From the NCBI RefSeq assembly GCF_014195505.1, contig NZ_JACIBV010000001.1, positions 806,001 to 870,000 on the forward strand: 64,000 nucleotides of DNA. Reading direction: 5' to 3'. A program made the translations under genes and the position numbers. Below the pieces are notes generated by a model. The model saw nothing but the letters and a program-made list of their open reading frames with translations. It did not search any database and was not told the origin of the DNA. The number at the start of each line of letters is the position of its first letter. The first letter of the stretch is position 1. The DNA comes from Nonomuraea dietziae. GTDB lineage: Bacteria; Actinomycetota; Actinomycetes; Streptosporangiales; Streptosporangiaceae. Shown piece after piece: positions 42,769 through 50,749 of the stretch.

Positions 42769-43286
42769 GACCCGGCCCGCCTGACGCTCTCGCCGTGGCA
42801 CGCGCGCTACGCCGACGACCTCTTGCGCCTCTCCCGCGACGAGCGCGTGATGCGCCACATCGGCAGCGGGCCGTGGACGGCCGTGTAAGCCGGAGAACGG
42901 CACCGCCAGGCGCTGCGGCAGTGGCGGGACGAGGGCTTCGGCATGCGCGCGATCCTGCGCGACGAGCGCTTCGTGGGCCTGGTCTCGCTCGCATCCTGCA
43001 CGCTGCCCGGCGCGGCCGAGCCCGTATGGCGGATCGGGTGGTGGATCGACCCCGCGGCCTGGGCCAGGGCATCGCGACCGAGGCGGCGACAGCCGTATGA
43101 GAAGAAGTGGCCCGGTTGGGCGCCGCCACCCTCGTCGCGCGCCACCACCCGGCCAACGAGGGATCCGGACGGATCGTGACCAAGTTGGGCATGCACCTGC
43201 ACGACGACGGCACCGACCGATACGGCCGCCCCTGCCGCATCTCCGTCCTCCCCCTGCGACCCCCGCAAGCCGCCTCACCCGACTGA
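42769..43286 (+). pseudogene. Degenerate GNAT acetyltransferase (RimJ/RimL-like)
   Basis: The plus strand reads LTLSPWHARYADDLLRLSRDERVMRHIGSGPWTAV, then an in-frame TAA (42886-42888), then RQALRQWRDEGFGMRAILRDERFVGLVSL and VWRIGWWIDPAAW. Near 43060-43075 the frame must change to continue as GQGIATEAATAV, TGA at 43098-43100, then RLGAATLVARHHPANEGSGRIVTKLGMH. Two stops and one frameshift make it non-functional. The motif A region (R-G-x-G-I-A-T-E-A) and the asparagine of motif B are recognisable. No intact alternative reading exists. Confidence 0.75.
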
Positions 43287-43422
43287 TCGGACGCGCCGCT
43301 CCAGTCGACTGGACCCTCCGCCGGTCCGCGCTCCACCCACGTCCGGGTGGCGCACCCGGCGACATGGTCATCGGAGTCGCGTGCTTCGCCTCCCTCGCGC
43401 CGGCACCACCCGTGAGGAGGGA

Positions 43423-43466
43423 GGGAGGGAGGGCGTGCGTCTGACCTTACGCACGCCCTCCCTCCC
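43423..43466. terminator. Perfect 18-bp hairpin
   Basis: GGGAGGGAGGGCGTGCGT (43423-43440) pairs exactly with 43449-43466 around an 8-nt loop CTGACCTT. It lies on the 3' side of the minus-strand pyridoxamine oxidase-like gene. The left arm is a G-rich GGGA-type array. No T tract. Parts of the loop and right arm match the nearby 44-bp repeat, so the hairpin seems to have grown out of a duplicated gene tail. Confidence 0.55.
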
Positions 43467-43479
43467 GCGCCGGCCGTAC

Positions 43480-43591
43480 CTGTCAGGAAGGAGCGATCAC
43501 TTGCGTCTGACCTGGCGGATGCCCTCCCTCCTCACAGGTGGCACCGCCTGTCAGGAAGGAGCGATCACTTGCGTCTGACCTGGCGGATGCC
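43480..43591. repeat. 44-bp direct duplication of a gene 3' end
   Basis: The 44 bases at 43480-43523 are repeated exactly at 43548-43591 (period 68), beginning CTGTCAGGAAGGAGCGATCA. The second copy contains the last nine codons and stop of the flavin-fold gene at 43565-44035. A third, partial copy (GCGTCTGACCT) lies in the adjacent hairpin at about 43436-43446. Confidence 0.8.
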
Positions 43592-44035
43592 TTCCCCCTC
43601 GTGCCACATGTCGATCACCAGATGGTCGCCCTCCACCCGCGTCCAGACCGCCTCCGTGAGGTCGACCCTGAACAGGTGCGGCCCCTCCCCCGGCAGCTCG
43701 AACCTGGACAGCACCTCGGGGTCGGTGACCTCGAGCGCCCGCCCCGCGATCTTCGCATCGCCCTGCCAGCGCGAAGGATCGTCGTCATCGGGCGTCGTCG
43801 GCGCGGCGTGCAGCGCCATCCTGGGGTCACGCCGCAGGTCGAACGCCTTCATCGCTCCCGGCATCGACCCCAGCCACATCTCCCCGTCCTTGAAGTCGAC
43901 CTCCGTGGCGCTGATGCGCGGGGAGCCGTCCTTGCGGATGGTCGCCATGGTCTTGTGCTTGTGCGCGTCGAGCAGCCCCCGAACGGTCGCCGCCAGCGCG
44001 GGTGCCTGCGTCTCGAACTCCTGCCACGAACTCAT
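43565..44035 (-). CDS. Pyridoxamine 5'-phosphate oxidase-family (split-barrel flavin) protein
   Basis: 156 residues from ATG 44035. Split-barrel features: VRGLLDAHKHKTMATIRKDGSPRISATEVDFKDGEMWLGSMPGAMKAFDLRRDPRMALHA, followed by DAKIAGRALEV and the C-terminal VWTRVEGDHLVIDMWHEGEGIRQV. Likely binds FMN or F420; catalytic role unknown. The C-terminal codons are duplicated downstream (repeat 43480-43591). Confidence 0.85.
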   Translation of the reverse strand: MSSWQEFETQAPALAATVRGLLDAHKHKTMATIRKDGSPRISATEVDFKDGEMWLGSMPGAMKAFDLRRDPRMALHAAPTTPDDDDPSRWQGDAKIAGRALEVTDPEVLSRFELPGEGPHLFRVDLTEAVWTRVEGDHLVIDMWHEGEGIRQVRRK

Positions 44036-44087
44036 GCAGGACATCATCCTCGACGCCACCGACAGTTCGGACGGCGGCACGCGCACA

Positions 44088-44197
44088 GGTCAGCGCTCGG
44101 GCCGGCCTGACTATCGTGCCAGCCTGCGGTGGGGAGCGGACCGGTCAGTGCTCGGGCCGACCTGACCACCGTTCCAGCCTGTGGCGGGGAGCGAAGA
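44088..44197. repeat. 55-bp tandem duplication
   Basis: Two adjacent units, 44088-44142 and 44143-44197, each beginning GGTCAG(C/T)GCTCGGGCC and running through CCAGCCTG to GGGGAGCG, with a few mismatches. They lie in the 246-bp space between the flavin-fold gene and the MFS gene start. No gene is visible there. A short inverted repeat GTCC-n8-GGAC (about 44240-44255) lies nearer the MFS start. Confidence 0.75.
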
Positions 44198-44281
44198 CAC
44201 CCGACCTCGCGGCGGTCCGAGCACGCCCGAGGCAGGCTGTCCGCTTTACTGGACAACGTGCCGTTCTGACACAATCTCCGG

Positions 44282-45427
44282 GTGATCCCGCGCCGGGCCA
44301 GGGTGGCCGTCTCGTTCTTCTTCGCCCTTCTCGGCATCGTCTCCGGCGTGTGGGCGGCCCGCATCCCCACCGTCAAGCAGTCTCTGCACCTCAGCGACGG
44401 ACAGCTCAGCCTCGGTCTGCTCGCCGTCGCCGTGGGCCTGGTCATCGGCATGCAGTTCGCGGGCAGGATCACCGACCGTCTCGGCAGCGCCAGGGTCGTG
44501 GTCCCGGCCGGCGTCACCTGTGCCCTGGCGATGATCCCGCCGGGTTTCGCCCCGAACCTCGCCGTCCTGATCGTCACGCTGTTCCTGTGGGGACTGCTCA
44601 ACGCCTCACTCGACGTCGCCATGAACACCCACGCGGTCGAGGTGGAGCGGGCGTACGGCAGGCCGCTCATGTCCTCCTTCCACGGCATGTTCAGCGCGGG
44701 AGGCCTGCTCGGCGCGGGCGCCGGCGCGCTGTTCGCCTGGCTGGAGGTCTCCCCCGGCCTCACCTTCGCCGCCGTGACGGTCCCCCTGGCCGTGCTCGCC
44801 GTCCTGGCCCGCAGAGCGCTGCTGCCCTCGGCCCCCTCCCACCACGAGGATGGCCCGCGCAGGCGGGTCAGGTGGCACGGCAAGGTGCTGTTCATGGGCG
44901 CCATGGCCTTCGCAGGGCTGGTGGGCGAAGGCGCGGCAGGCGACTGGAGCGCGGTCTACCTGCACGAGGACCTGGGCACGGGGACAGGGCTCGCGGCGAT
45001 CGGCTTCGCCGTCTTCTCCACCACGATGACCGTGGGCAGGTTCGCGGGAGACCGGCTGGCGATGCGGTTCGGCCCTGTCAGGCTGGTGCGCTGGTCGGGA
45101 CTGCTGGCCGCGATCGGGCTGGGCGGGGCGTTGCTGGCCGCGCATCCCGTCGCGGCGATGGCCGGGTTCGGGCTGTTCGGATTCGGCCTGTCCACCCTGG
45201 TGCCGCAGGTGTTCTCCGCGGCGGGCAACCACGACCCCGCACGGGCCGGCGAGGCCATCGCGCAGGTGGCGACGCTGGGATACGCCGGGCTGATGCTCGG
45301 TCCCGTGATCATCGGTGGTGCGGCCGAGCTGGTCGGGCTGCCGCTGGCTCTGGGCATACCCGTCCTGCTGTGCCTGTTCATGTCGCTCTCTGCGGTGTCG
45401 CTCCGACCCACCGCCTTTACAAAGTAG
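44282..45427 (+). CDS. MFS transporter
   Basis: 381 residues from a GTG at 44282, ~12 hydrophobic segments. N-terminal VAVSFFFALLGIVSGVWAARIPTVKQSLHLSDGQLSLGLLAVAVGLVIGMQFAGRITDRLGSARVV is typical of the actinobacterial YbjJ-like/fucose permease-like MFS group; LNASLDVAMNTHAVEVERAYGRPLMSSFHGMFSAGGLLGA is a hallmark loop of the same group. Substrate unknown. Its last codons T-A-F-T-K-stop are formed by copy 3 of the 16-bp repeat, so the native C-terminus may have been replaced. Confidence 0.88.
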   Translation: MIPRRARVAVSFFFALLGIVSGVWAARIPTVKQSLHLSDGQLSLGLLAVAVGLVIGMQFAGRITDRLGSARVVVPAGVTCALAMIPPGFAPNLAVLIVTLFLWGLLNASLDVAMNTHAVEVERAYGRPLMSSFHGMFSAGGLLGAGAGALFAWLEVSPGLTFAAVTVPLAVLAVLARRALLPSAPSHHEDGPRRRVRWHGKVLFMGAMAFAGLVGEGAAGDWSAVYLHEDLGTGTGLAAIGFAVFSTTMTVGRFAGDRLAMRFGPVRLVRWSGLLAAIGLGGALLAAHPVAAMAGFGLFGFGLSTLVPQVFSAAGNHDPARAGEAIAQVATLGYAGLMLGPVIIGGAAELVGLPLALGIPVLLCLFMSLSAVSLRPTAFTK

Positions 45428-45429
45428 AT
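45414..45429. repeat. 16-bp dispersed repeat, copy 3
   Basis: CCTTTACAAAGTAGAT, identical to the copies at 12882 and 35717. It spans the end of the MFS gene and supplies its TAG stop (45425-45427). Downstream sequence is the truncated end of a TetR gene. Confidence 0.8.
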
Positions 45430-45503
45430 CAGGCGGAAGCGGGGGGAGACCCGAAAGACGAGCGCGCAGCAGGCAGAGCGGCGCAGCCGTACCGCCTGAC
45501 CTG

Positions 45504-45647
45504 TCGCCGCCGACGCCGAACGTCGACCTGGCACTCGAAGTGTTCTACGCCCCCTTCCAGCGGTGGCTGCACCGCAGTGGTCCGCTGGACGCCGACTCAC
45601 TCGTCGATGCGACCCTCAGCGCCTTCGGCCCCGACCACGCGGCCTGA
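45504..45647 (+). pseudogene. TetR C-terminal domain fragment
   Basis: About 46 codons end in NVDLALEVFYAPFQRWLHRS followed by GPLDADSLVDATLSAFG and stop at 45645-45647. The pattern (D-L-A-x-x-x-h-Y-x-P-h-x-x-R-h-L-h-R-x-G-P-L-D) is the last helix pair of the TetR C-terminal domain. The HTH and most of the core are missing. It begins within 90 bp of copy 3 of the 16-bp repeat, so a deletion with one end near the repeat is plausible. Confidence 0.55.
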
Positions 45648-45682
45648 ACTGCGTTGATATGGATTTGAATATCGGCCTTCCA

Positions 45683-45698
45683 CCAATATCAATATTGG
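45683..45698. promoter_or_regulatory. Palindrome upstream of beta-lactamase-like gene
   Basis: CCAATAT-CA-ATATTGG is a perfect 7-2-7 inverted repeat, 33 bp before the ATG at 45731, within a very AT-rich stretch (45650-45700) for this genome. It probably overlaps the promoter and is an operator candidate. No regulator gene is adjacent; the TetR fragment just upstream could once have bound it. Confidence 0.55.
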
Positions 45699-45730
45699 AC
45701 AGTAACGATGTCCTGTGATGGTCTCTGCGC

Positions 45731-46621
45731 ATGAAAAAGACGATTCCGCAGGTCCTGCGCCACGGGCTCGGCGCCGCCGTGCTCGCCTCGCTCACTGTCT
45801 GCGGCATCCCCGCGTACGGTGCCGCCGCCCACGAGAGCGCCCCGCACGGCGGCGCCATGGTCGCGACGGCCCATGAGGTCAGGCCGGGTACCGTTGTACG
45901 CGATGATCTGCGCGCGGTGTTCGACGCGGCGAAGGTGCGGGGCACGTTCGCGTTGCTGGACGTGTCGTCCAGGAAGGTGACCGTGGTGGACCGCTGGCGC
46001 GCCGAGAAGCCGATGGTCCCCGCCTCCAGTTTCAAGGTCCCGCACGCGCTGGTCGCTCTGCAGACCGGCGTGGTCAAGAGCCCCGACGAGGTGATCCCCT
46101 GGGACGGCACGCCGCAGCCGTTCCCCGAGTGGGAGAAGGACATGAGCGTGCGGGAGGCCGTTCGCGTCTCCAACGCGGCGGCGTTCCAGGTGATCGCCCG
46201 CCGCATCGGCCTCCAGCGCGAACGGCAGTGGCTGCACCGGCTGAACTACGGCAACCGGCAGACCGGGACGGTGGTGGACCGGTTCTGGCTGGACGGCCCG
46301 CTGAAGATCTCGGCGGTGGAACAGACGAGGTTCATGGAGCGGCTGGCCGCCCTGCGCCTGCCCGCCAAGCGCGAGCATCAGCGCACCGTCCACGACCTGA
46401 TCAAGCAGGAGGAGAAGAACGGGTACGCGCTGTACGCCAAGTCAGGCTGGCAGAACGCCCCCGGTCCCGGCACGGGCTGGTGGACCGGGTGGGTCGAACG
46501 CGGCGGACGCGTGTACACGTTCGCGCTGAACATGGACATCGCCAAGGACGGCGACGCCGCCAAGCGCGCCACCCTCGCGCGTGAACTGCTGCACCGGCTG
46601 AACGTCCTGCCCACGGCGTGA
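45731..46621 (+). CDS. Class D beta-lactamase-like serine enzyme
   Basis: 296 residues. Signal peptide at 1-32 (MKKTIPQVLRHGLGAAVLAS, cleavage likely after the A-Y-G-A-A region), no lipobox, so exported. Serine beta-lactamase/PBP motifs: S-x-x-K as SSFK at 99-102 (nucleophile Ser99, Lys102), second motif at 147-149 SNA where class D has S-x-V, YGN at 173-175, and KSG at 237-239 (K-T/S-G). FWLDGPLKISAVEQ matches the omega-loop region of OXA enzymes. Activity against beta-lactams is unproven; the altered second motif is a caution. GTGA overlap with the following MFS gene. Confidence 0.88.
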   Translation: MKKTIPQVLRHGLGAAVLASLTVCGIPAYGAAAHESAPHGGAMVATAHEVRPGTVVRDDLRAVFDAAKVRGTFALLDVSSRKVTVVDRWRAEKPMVPASSFKVPHALVALQTGVVKSPDEVIPWDGTPQPFPEWEKDMSVREAVRVSNAAAFQVIARRIGLQRERQWLHRLNYGNRQTGTVVDRFWLDGPLKISAVEQTRFMERLAALRLPAKREHQRTVHDLIKQEEKNGYALYAKSGWQNAPGPGTGWWTGWVERGGRVYTFALNMDIAKDGDAAKRATLARELLHRLNVLPTA

Positions 46622-47829
46622 GCATGCCCTTCTCCGGCCACGGCGACCGTCGCACGGTCGTCGTGGTCGTCGCCATTCAGGCGGCCATCTCGCTGGGCTA
46701 CTTCGCGGCGATGGCGCACGTCGTCATCCACCTCAGAGTCGACCTGGGGCTGGCCGCCGGGCTGATCGGCCTGGTGCTGGCGCTGCGCAATCTGGTCCAG
46801 CACACGCTCTCCCTGCCGGTCGGCGCGCTGGTGGACGTGCTCGGCCCGGTGCGGATAGGCATGCTGGCGTGCCTGCTGCGCGCGGCCGGGTTCGCGCTGC
46901 TGGGCACCGTGTCCTCCCTGCCCTGGCTGGTCGTCGCGGCGGTGTTGCTGGGCGCGGGCGGGGCGCTGTTCCATCCGGCGGCGCAGTCGCTGCTGGCCGG
47001 GCTCGCCGAACGGCGGAGGGCGCGCGGATACGCGGCGTACATGATGACGTTGCAGATCGCGGCGGTGCTCGGCCCGGCGCTCGGGCTGGCGCTGCTGAAC
47101 GTCGGCTACTGGCTGGTGGCGCTCACTGCGGCCGCGCTGTGGATCGGCGCGGCCTTCCTGTTCGCACTGCTGTGGCACGCCCCGCCCGTCCGGGTCGTGG
47201 ACGGGGTCGTCTCCGGGGTGCGGACGGTGCTGCGGGACCGGGTCTTCCTGGGGTTCGCGGTCGTGTCGACGCCCGCGATGCTGGTGACGGACCAGGCGTC
47301 GGTGGTGGTGCCGCTCGGCGGCGTGGACGCGGGGGCGGTGACCGTGTTCGCCTGCGTGCTCGCCATGGTGTCGGCTGCGGTCCAGCCGTGGTGCGCGGTG
47401 CCGGGCCGCGCCGACCGGCCCGGCGTGCTGCGCGCGGGGCTGCTGTTCGCCGCCGGTGGCCATCTGCTGCTCGCCGGCGGCGCGGGCGGCGAGCTGACGG
47501 GCCTGGTGCTGGTGGCCGCGCTGCACGGGCTCGCCGACGGCCTGCTGCAACCGGCGGTGTTCCAAACGATCGCCCGGCTCGCCCCGCCGGCGCGTTTCGG
47601 GGCCTACCTGGGCGTGCAGACGTCCCTCTCGGGTCTGTTCGCGTTCGCCGGCGGCATCGCCGTGGGCTGGTCGTTCGACCGGGGGCCGGGCGGGGCGACG
47701 GCGGCGCTGGTCGTCCTGGCGTTGACCGCCTGCGCCGCGGCGGCCTGCGCCCGCTCACACCCCGCACAGGCGATCGATGCCCGGGACGCGGCACCGGCGG
47801 CCAGCGGGGTCAAACAGGAACGACCCTAG
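46618..47829 (+). CDS. MFS transporter, coupled to beta-lactamase-like gene
   Basis: 403 residues from GTG 46618, which overlaps the TGA of the preceding gene; an ATG at 46624 is also possible. About 12 hydrophobic segments (VVVVAIQAAISLGYFAAM, AAGLIGLVLALRNLVQHTL, AVLLGAGGALFHPAAQSLLAGLAE, LVLVALTACAAAACA). Loop motif GALVDVLGPVRIG. Similar to drug-exporting MFS proteins. The coupling suggests drug efflux together with hydrolysis, by inference. Region 47830-48014 holds nothing recognisable. Confidence 0.88.
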   Translation: MSMPFSGHGDRRTVVVVVAIQAAISLGYFAAMAHVVIHLRVDLGLAAGLIGLVLALRNLVQHTLSLPVGALVDVLGPVRIGMLACLLRAAGFALLGTVSSLPWLVVAAVLLGAGGALFHPAAQSLLAGLAERRRARGYAAYMMTLQIAAVLGPALGLALLNVGYWLVALTAAALWIGAAFLFALLWHAPPVRVVDGVVSGVRTVLRDRVFLGFAVVSTPAMLVTDQASVVVPLGGVDAGAVTVFACVLAMVSAAVQPWCAVPGRADRPGVLRAGLLFAAGGHLLLAGGAGGELTGLVLVAALHGLADGLLQPAVFQTIARLAPPARFGAYLGVQTSLSGLFAFAGGIAVGWSFDRGPGGATAALVVLALTACAAAACARSHPAQAIDARDAAPAASGVKQERP

Positions 47830-48014
47830 GGAGCAGCGGCTGCGCCGGCTACGCCGCACACTCGCCCCCTGACTGCTCTCATGTCCTATGGTCGCGATGG
47901 GTGGGACTGTACGGCCGCCAGGAACGCCTCGACCTCGGCTCGACACGCTGCCGCCTCCCGTGGCCGGCCGGATCAGGCTGGGCTACTCGTGGCAGGTGGC
48001 GCTGGGCTGGTTCG

Positions 48015-48248
48015 CTAGATTCCTCGGCTGAGCAGCCCGCGCCCGCCGTACTTCTTGTGCACGGCCTGCTTGCTGACGCCGATCGCGTCGGCGATGACCG
48101 ACCAGGCCAGCCCCGCGACCCTCGCGCGGCGGACCTGGACCGCCTCCATGCGCTCGATCTCGCGGCGCAGGGCGGCCGTCGCCCGCAGCGCCGTCAGGGG
48201 GTCGTCGTCCTCCGTCTGCCGCGCCAGCGTGGCCAGGTCGTTCGTCAT
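48015..48248 (-). CDS. Small HTH protein
   Basis: 77 residues. C-terminal half AGLAWSVIADAIGVSKQAVHKKYGGRGL is a helix-turn-helix of the type seen in many small actinobacterial DNA-binding proteins; the N-terminal half is a short coiled helix (LRREIERMEAVQVRRARV). Its start is 9 bp after the LysE stop, so it is probably the last gene of the VOC-acyl-CoA synthetase-LysE operon. Confidence 0.75.
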   Translation of the reverse strand: MTNDLATLARQTEDDDPLTALRATAALRREIERMEAVQVRRARVAGLAWSVIADAIGVSKQAVHKKYGGRGLLSRGI

Positions 48249-48257
48249 GGGTTCACG

Positions 48258-48863
48258 CTATCTGGACTCCACCACCAGCCGCACGCCCAGAGCGATGAGC
48301 ACGACGCCCGAGATCTGTTCCAGCCTGCGCCGTACGGCGGGCCGCCCCAGCACCGCCCTGGCCTTGGCGACGGCCCAGATGACCCCGGCGTACCAGACGG
48401 TGTCGACCAGCACCCACACCACGGCCAGCGTGACCAGCGTCAGCGGCACGTTCTGGCCCTGCGGCACGAACTGCGGCAGGAACGACATCGCGAACACCGC
48501 CGCCTTCGGGTTGGCGAGGCAGGTCCCGAATCCGGCCAGGAAGGACCTGCGCACGCCGTCGACCGGCTTGACCTCGATCTCGGCGTGGTCCTTGCGGCGC
48601 AGCGACTGCACGCCCATGTACAGCAGGACGAGGGCGCCGACCACGCGCATGATGTCGTAGGCGAGCTCGGAGGCCAGCACGAGCGCCGACAGGCCGAAGG
48701 CGGCGGCCAGCGCCCACAGCAGGATGCCCGCCTCGTTGCCCAGCATGGCCGCCAGGCCTGAGCCGCGTCCCGCTCTGACGGTCTGGCGCAGGATGACGGC
48801 GGTGCTGACGCCGGGGACCATGGCCACCAGGACGCAGGCGCCGATGAATGCGATCAGATACAT
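48258..48863 (-). CDS. LysE family amino acid/metabolite exporter
   Basis: 201 residues, 6 hydrophobic helices. Family start YLIAFIGACVLVAMVPGVSTAVILRQTVRAGRGSGLAAMLGNEAGIL (P-G-P/V region after helix 1), then LLYMGVQSLRR and FLAGFGTCLANPKAAVFAMSFLPQFV (N-P-K motif) are typical. Exporter substrate unknown. It starts 41 bp downstream of the acyl-CoA synthetase stop. Confidence 0.9.
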   Translation of the reverse strand: MYLIAFIGACVLVAMVPGVSTAVILRQTVRAGRGSGLAAMLGNEAGILLWALAAAFGLSALVLASELAYDIMRVVGALVLLYMGVQSLRRKDHAEIEVKPVDGVRRSFLAGFGTCLANPKAAVFAMSFLPQFVPQGQNVPLTLVTLAVVWVLVDTVWYAGVIWAVAKARAVLGRPAVRRRLEQISGVVLIALGVRLVVESR

Positions 48864-48904
48864 GAACCGATCCTGGCCACGACCACGAGGGCGGGGCAAG
48901 GGGA

Positions 48905-50710
48905 TTACCTCTCGATCGCTCCCGCGATCTCCTCGAGCGCGGCGGGGTCCTCGATGGTGGAAGGGGTGCGGTACTCCTCGCCCTCGGCGATGGCGCGCAT
49001 CGTGCCGCGCAGGATCTTGCCCGAGCGGGTCTTGGGCAGCCGGCCCACCACCACCGCCCTCTTGAAGGCCGCCACCGGGCCGATCCTCTCGCGGACCAGC
49101 GCGACCAGCTCGGCCTCGATCTCGTCCGCCGCGCGCTCGGCTCCGGCCTTCAGCACCACGAAGCCGACAGGCAGCTGCCCCTTCAGCGAGTCGGCCACGC
49201 CGATCACCGCGCACTCGGCCACGTCGGGGTGGGTGGCCACGACCTCCTCCATGGCGCCGGTGGACAGCCGGTGTCCCGCCACGTTGATGACGTCGTCGGT
49301 ACGGCCCATGACGAACAGGTAGCCGTCCTCGTCGAAGTAACCGCCGTCGCCTGTGAGGTAGTAGCCGGGGAAGCGCGAGAGGTAGGCGGCGTGGAAGCGC
49401 TCGTCGTCGCGGTAGAGGGTGGGCAGGCAGCCGGGCGGCAGCGGCAGCTTGATCACCACCGCGCCCTCGACGCCCGGTGGGCACTCCTGGCCCTCGGGGT
49501 CCAGGATCCGCACGTCGTAGCCGGGGACCGGCTTGGTGGGCGAGCCGGGTTTGATCGGCAGCGTCTCGATGCCGACGCAGTTGGCGGCGATCGGCCAGCC
49601 CGTCTCCGTCTGCCACCAGTGGTCGATGACCGGCACGCCCAGCAGGTCGCAGGCCCAGTGGTAGGTGTCGGGGTCGAGCCGCTCCCCCGCGAGGAACAGG
49701 TGGCGAAGGTCGTGCTTGCGCAGGTAGGACCCGGTGGGGTCCTCCTTCCTGATGGCGCGGATCGCGGTCGGCGCGGTGAACAGCGTCCGCACGTCGTGCT
49801 CGGCCACCACCCGCCAGAACGCGCCGGGGTCGGGGGTGCCGACCGGCTTGCCCTCGTAGAGCACGCTGGTGCATCCGGCCAGCAGCGGCCCGTAGACGAT
49901 GTAGGAGTGGCCGACCACCCAGCCGACGTCGGAGGCGGCCCAGAAGACCTCTCCTGGCGCCGCGCCGTAGACGTGGCTCATGCTCCAGTGCAGCGCGACG
50001 GCGTGGCCGCCGTTGTCGCGGACCACGCCCTTGGGGGCGCCGGTGGTGCCCGAGGTGTAGAGGATGTACAGCGGGTCGGTCGCGGCCACGCTGACGCAGC
50101 CCGCGGGCTCGCTGTCGAAGCCGGCCCAGTCGTGCCAGCCCTCGCCGAGCTCGGCCGTCAGCTCGGGTCGCTGCAGGACGACCACGGCGTCAGGCCGGTG
50201 GGAGGCCTGCGCCAGCGCGGCGTCGAGCAGCGGCTTGTACGGCACGACCCTGCTGACCTCGATGCCGCACGAGGCGCTGAGCACGACCTTGGGCCTGGCG
50301 TGGTCGACGCGCACGGCCAGTTCGGCCGCGGCGAACCCGCCGAAGACGACGGAGTGGACGGCGCCGAGCCTGGCGCAGGCCAGCATCGCGATGACCGTCT
50401 CGGGCACCATCGGCATGTAGATGACCACGGTGTCGCCCTTGCCCACCCCGAGGTCGCGCAGCATCCCCGCGGCCTTGGCGACCTCGTCACGCAGCCCCGC
50501 GTAGGTGTAGGTGCGTTTGACGCCGGTGACGGGGCTGTCGTAGATGAGCGCCGCCTGCTCGCCCCTGCCGTCGAGGACGTGCCTGTCGAGGGCGTTGAAG
50601 CAGGTGTTGAGCCGTCCGTCGGGGAACCAGCGTCCCTCGCCGTAGACGGTGCGGGGTTCGACGTCCCAGGTGATGCCGCGGGCCGCCGCGTCCCAGAAAA
50701 GCTCGCTCAC
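48905..50710 (-). CDS. Acetyl/propionyl-CoA synthetase (PrpE-like)
   Basis: 601 residues from GTG 50710; the GGAGGT just upstream is close (1 nt), so a slightly earlier start is possible. Adenylate-forming motifs: YILYTSGTTGAPKGVV (A3), WWQTETGWPI (A5), YYLTGDGGYFDEDGYLFVMGRTDDVINVAGHRLSTGAMEE (A7-A8) and LPKTRSGKILRGTMRA (A10 lysine). DVEPRTVYGEGRWFPDGRLNTCFNALDRHV is typical of acetoacetyl/propionyl-CoA ligases of the Acs family. Activates short acids to acyl-CoA. Second gene of a likely operon VOC-ligase-LysE-HTH. Confidence 0.92.
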   Translation of the reverse strand: MSELFWDAAARGITWDVEPRTVYGEGRWFPDGRLNTCFNALDRHVLDGRGEQAALIYDSPVTGVKRTYTYAGLRDEVAKAAGMLRDLGVGKGDTVVIYMPMVPETVIAMLACARLGAVHSVVFGGFAAAELAVRVDHARPKVVLSASCGIEVSRVVPYKPLLDAALAQASHRPDAVVVLQRPELTAELGEGWHDWAGFDSEPAGCVSVAATDPLYILYTSGTTGAPKGVVRDNGGHAVALHWSMSHVYGAAPGEVFWAASDVGWVVGHSYIVYGPLLAGCTSVLYEGKPVGTPDPGAFWRVVAEHDVRTLFTAPTAIRAIRKEDPTGSYLRKHDLRHLFLAGERLDPDTYHWACDLLGVPVIDHWWQTETGWPIAANCVGIETLPIKPGSPTKPVPGYDVRILDPEGQECPPGVEGAVVIKLPLPPGCLPTLYRDDERFHAAYLSRFPGYYLTGDGGYFDEDGYLFVMGRTDDVINVAGHRLSTGAMEEVVATHPDVAECAVIGVADSLKGQLPVGFVVLKAGAERAADEIEAELVALVRERIGPVAAFKRAVVVGRLPKTRSGKILRGTMRAIAEGEEYRTPSTIEDPAALEEIAGAIER

Positions 50711-50749
50711 ACCTCCGATCAGATCAAGGGGGGCCGCCGCGCGCAAGCG

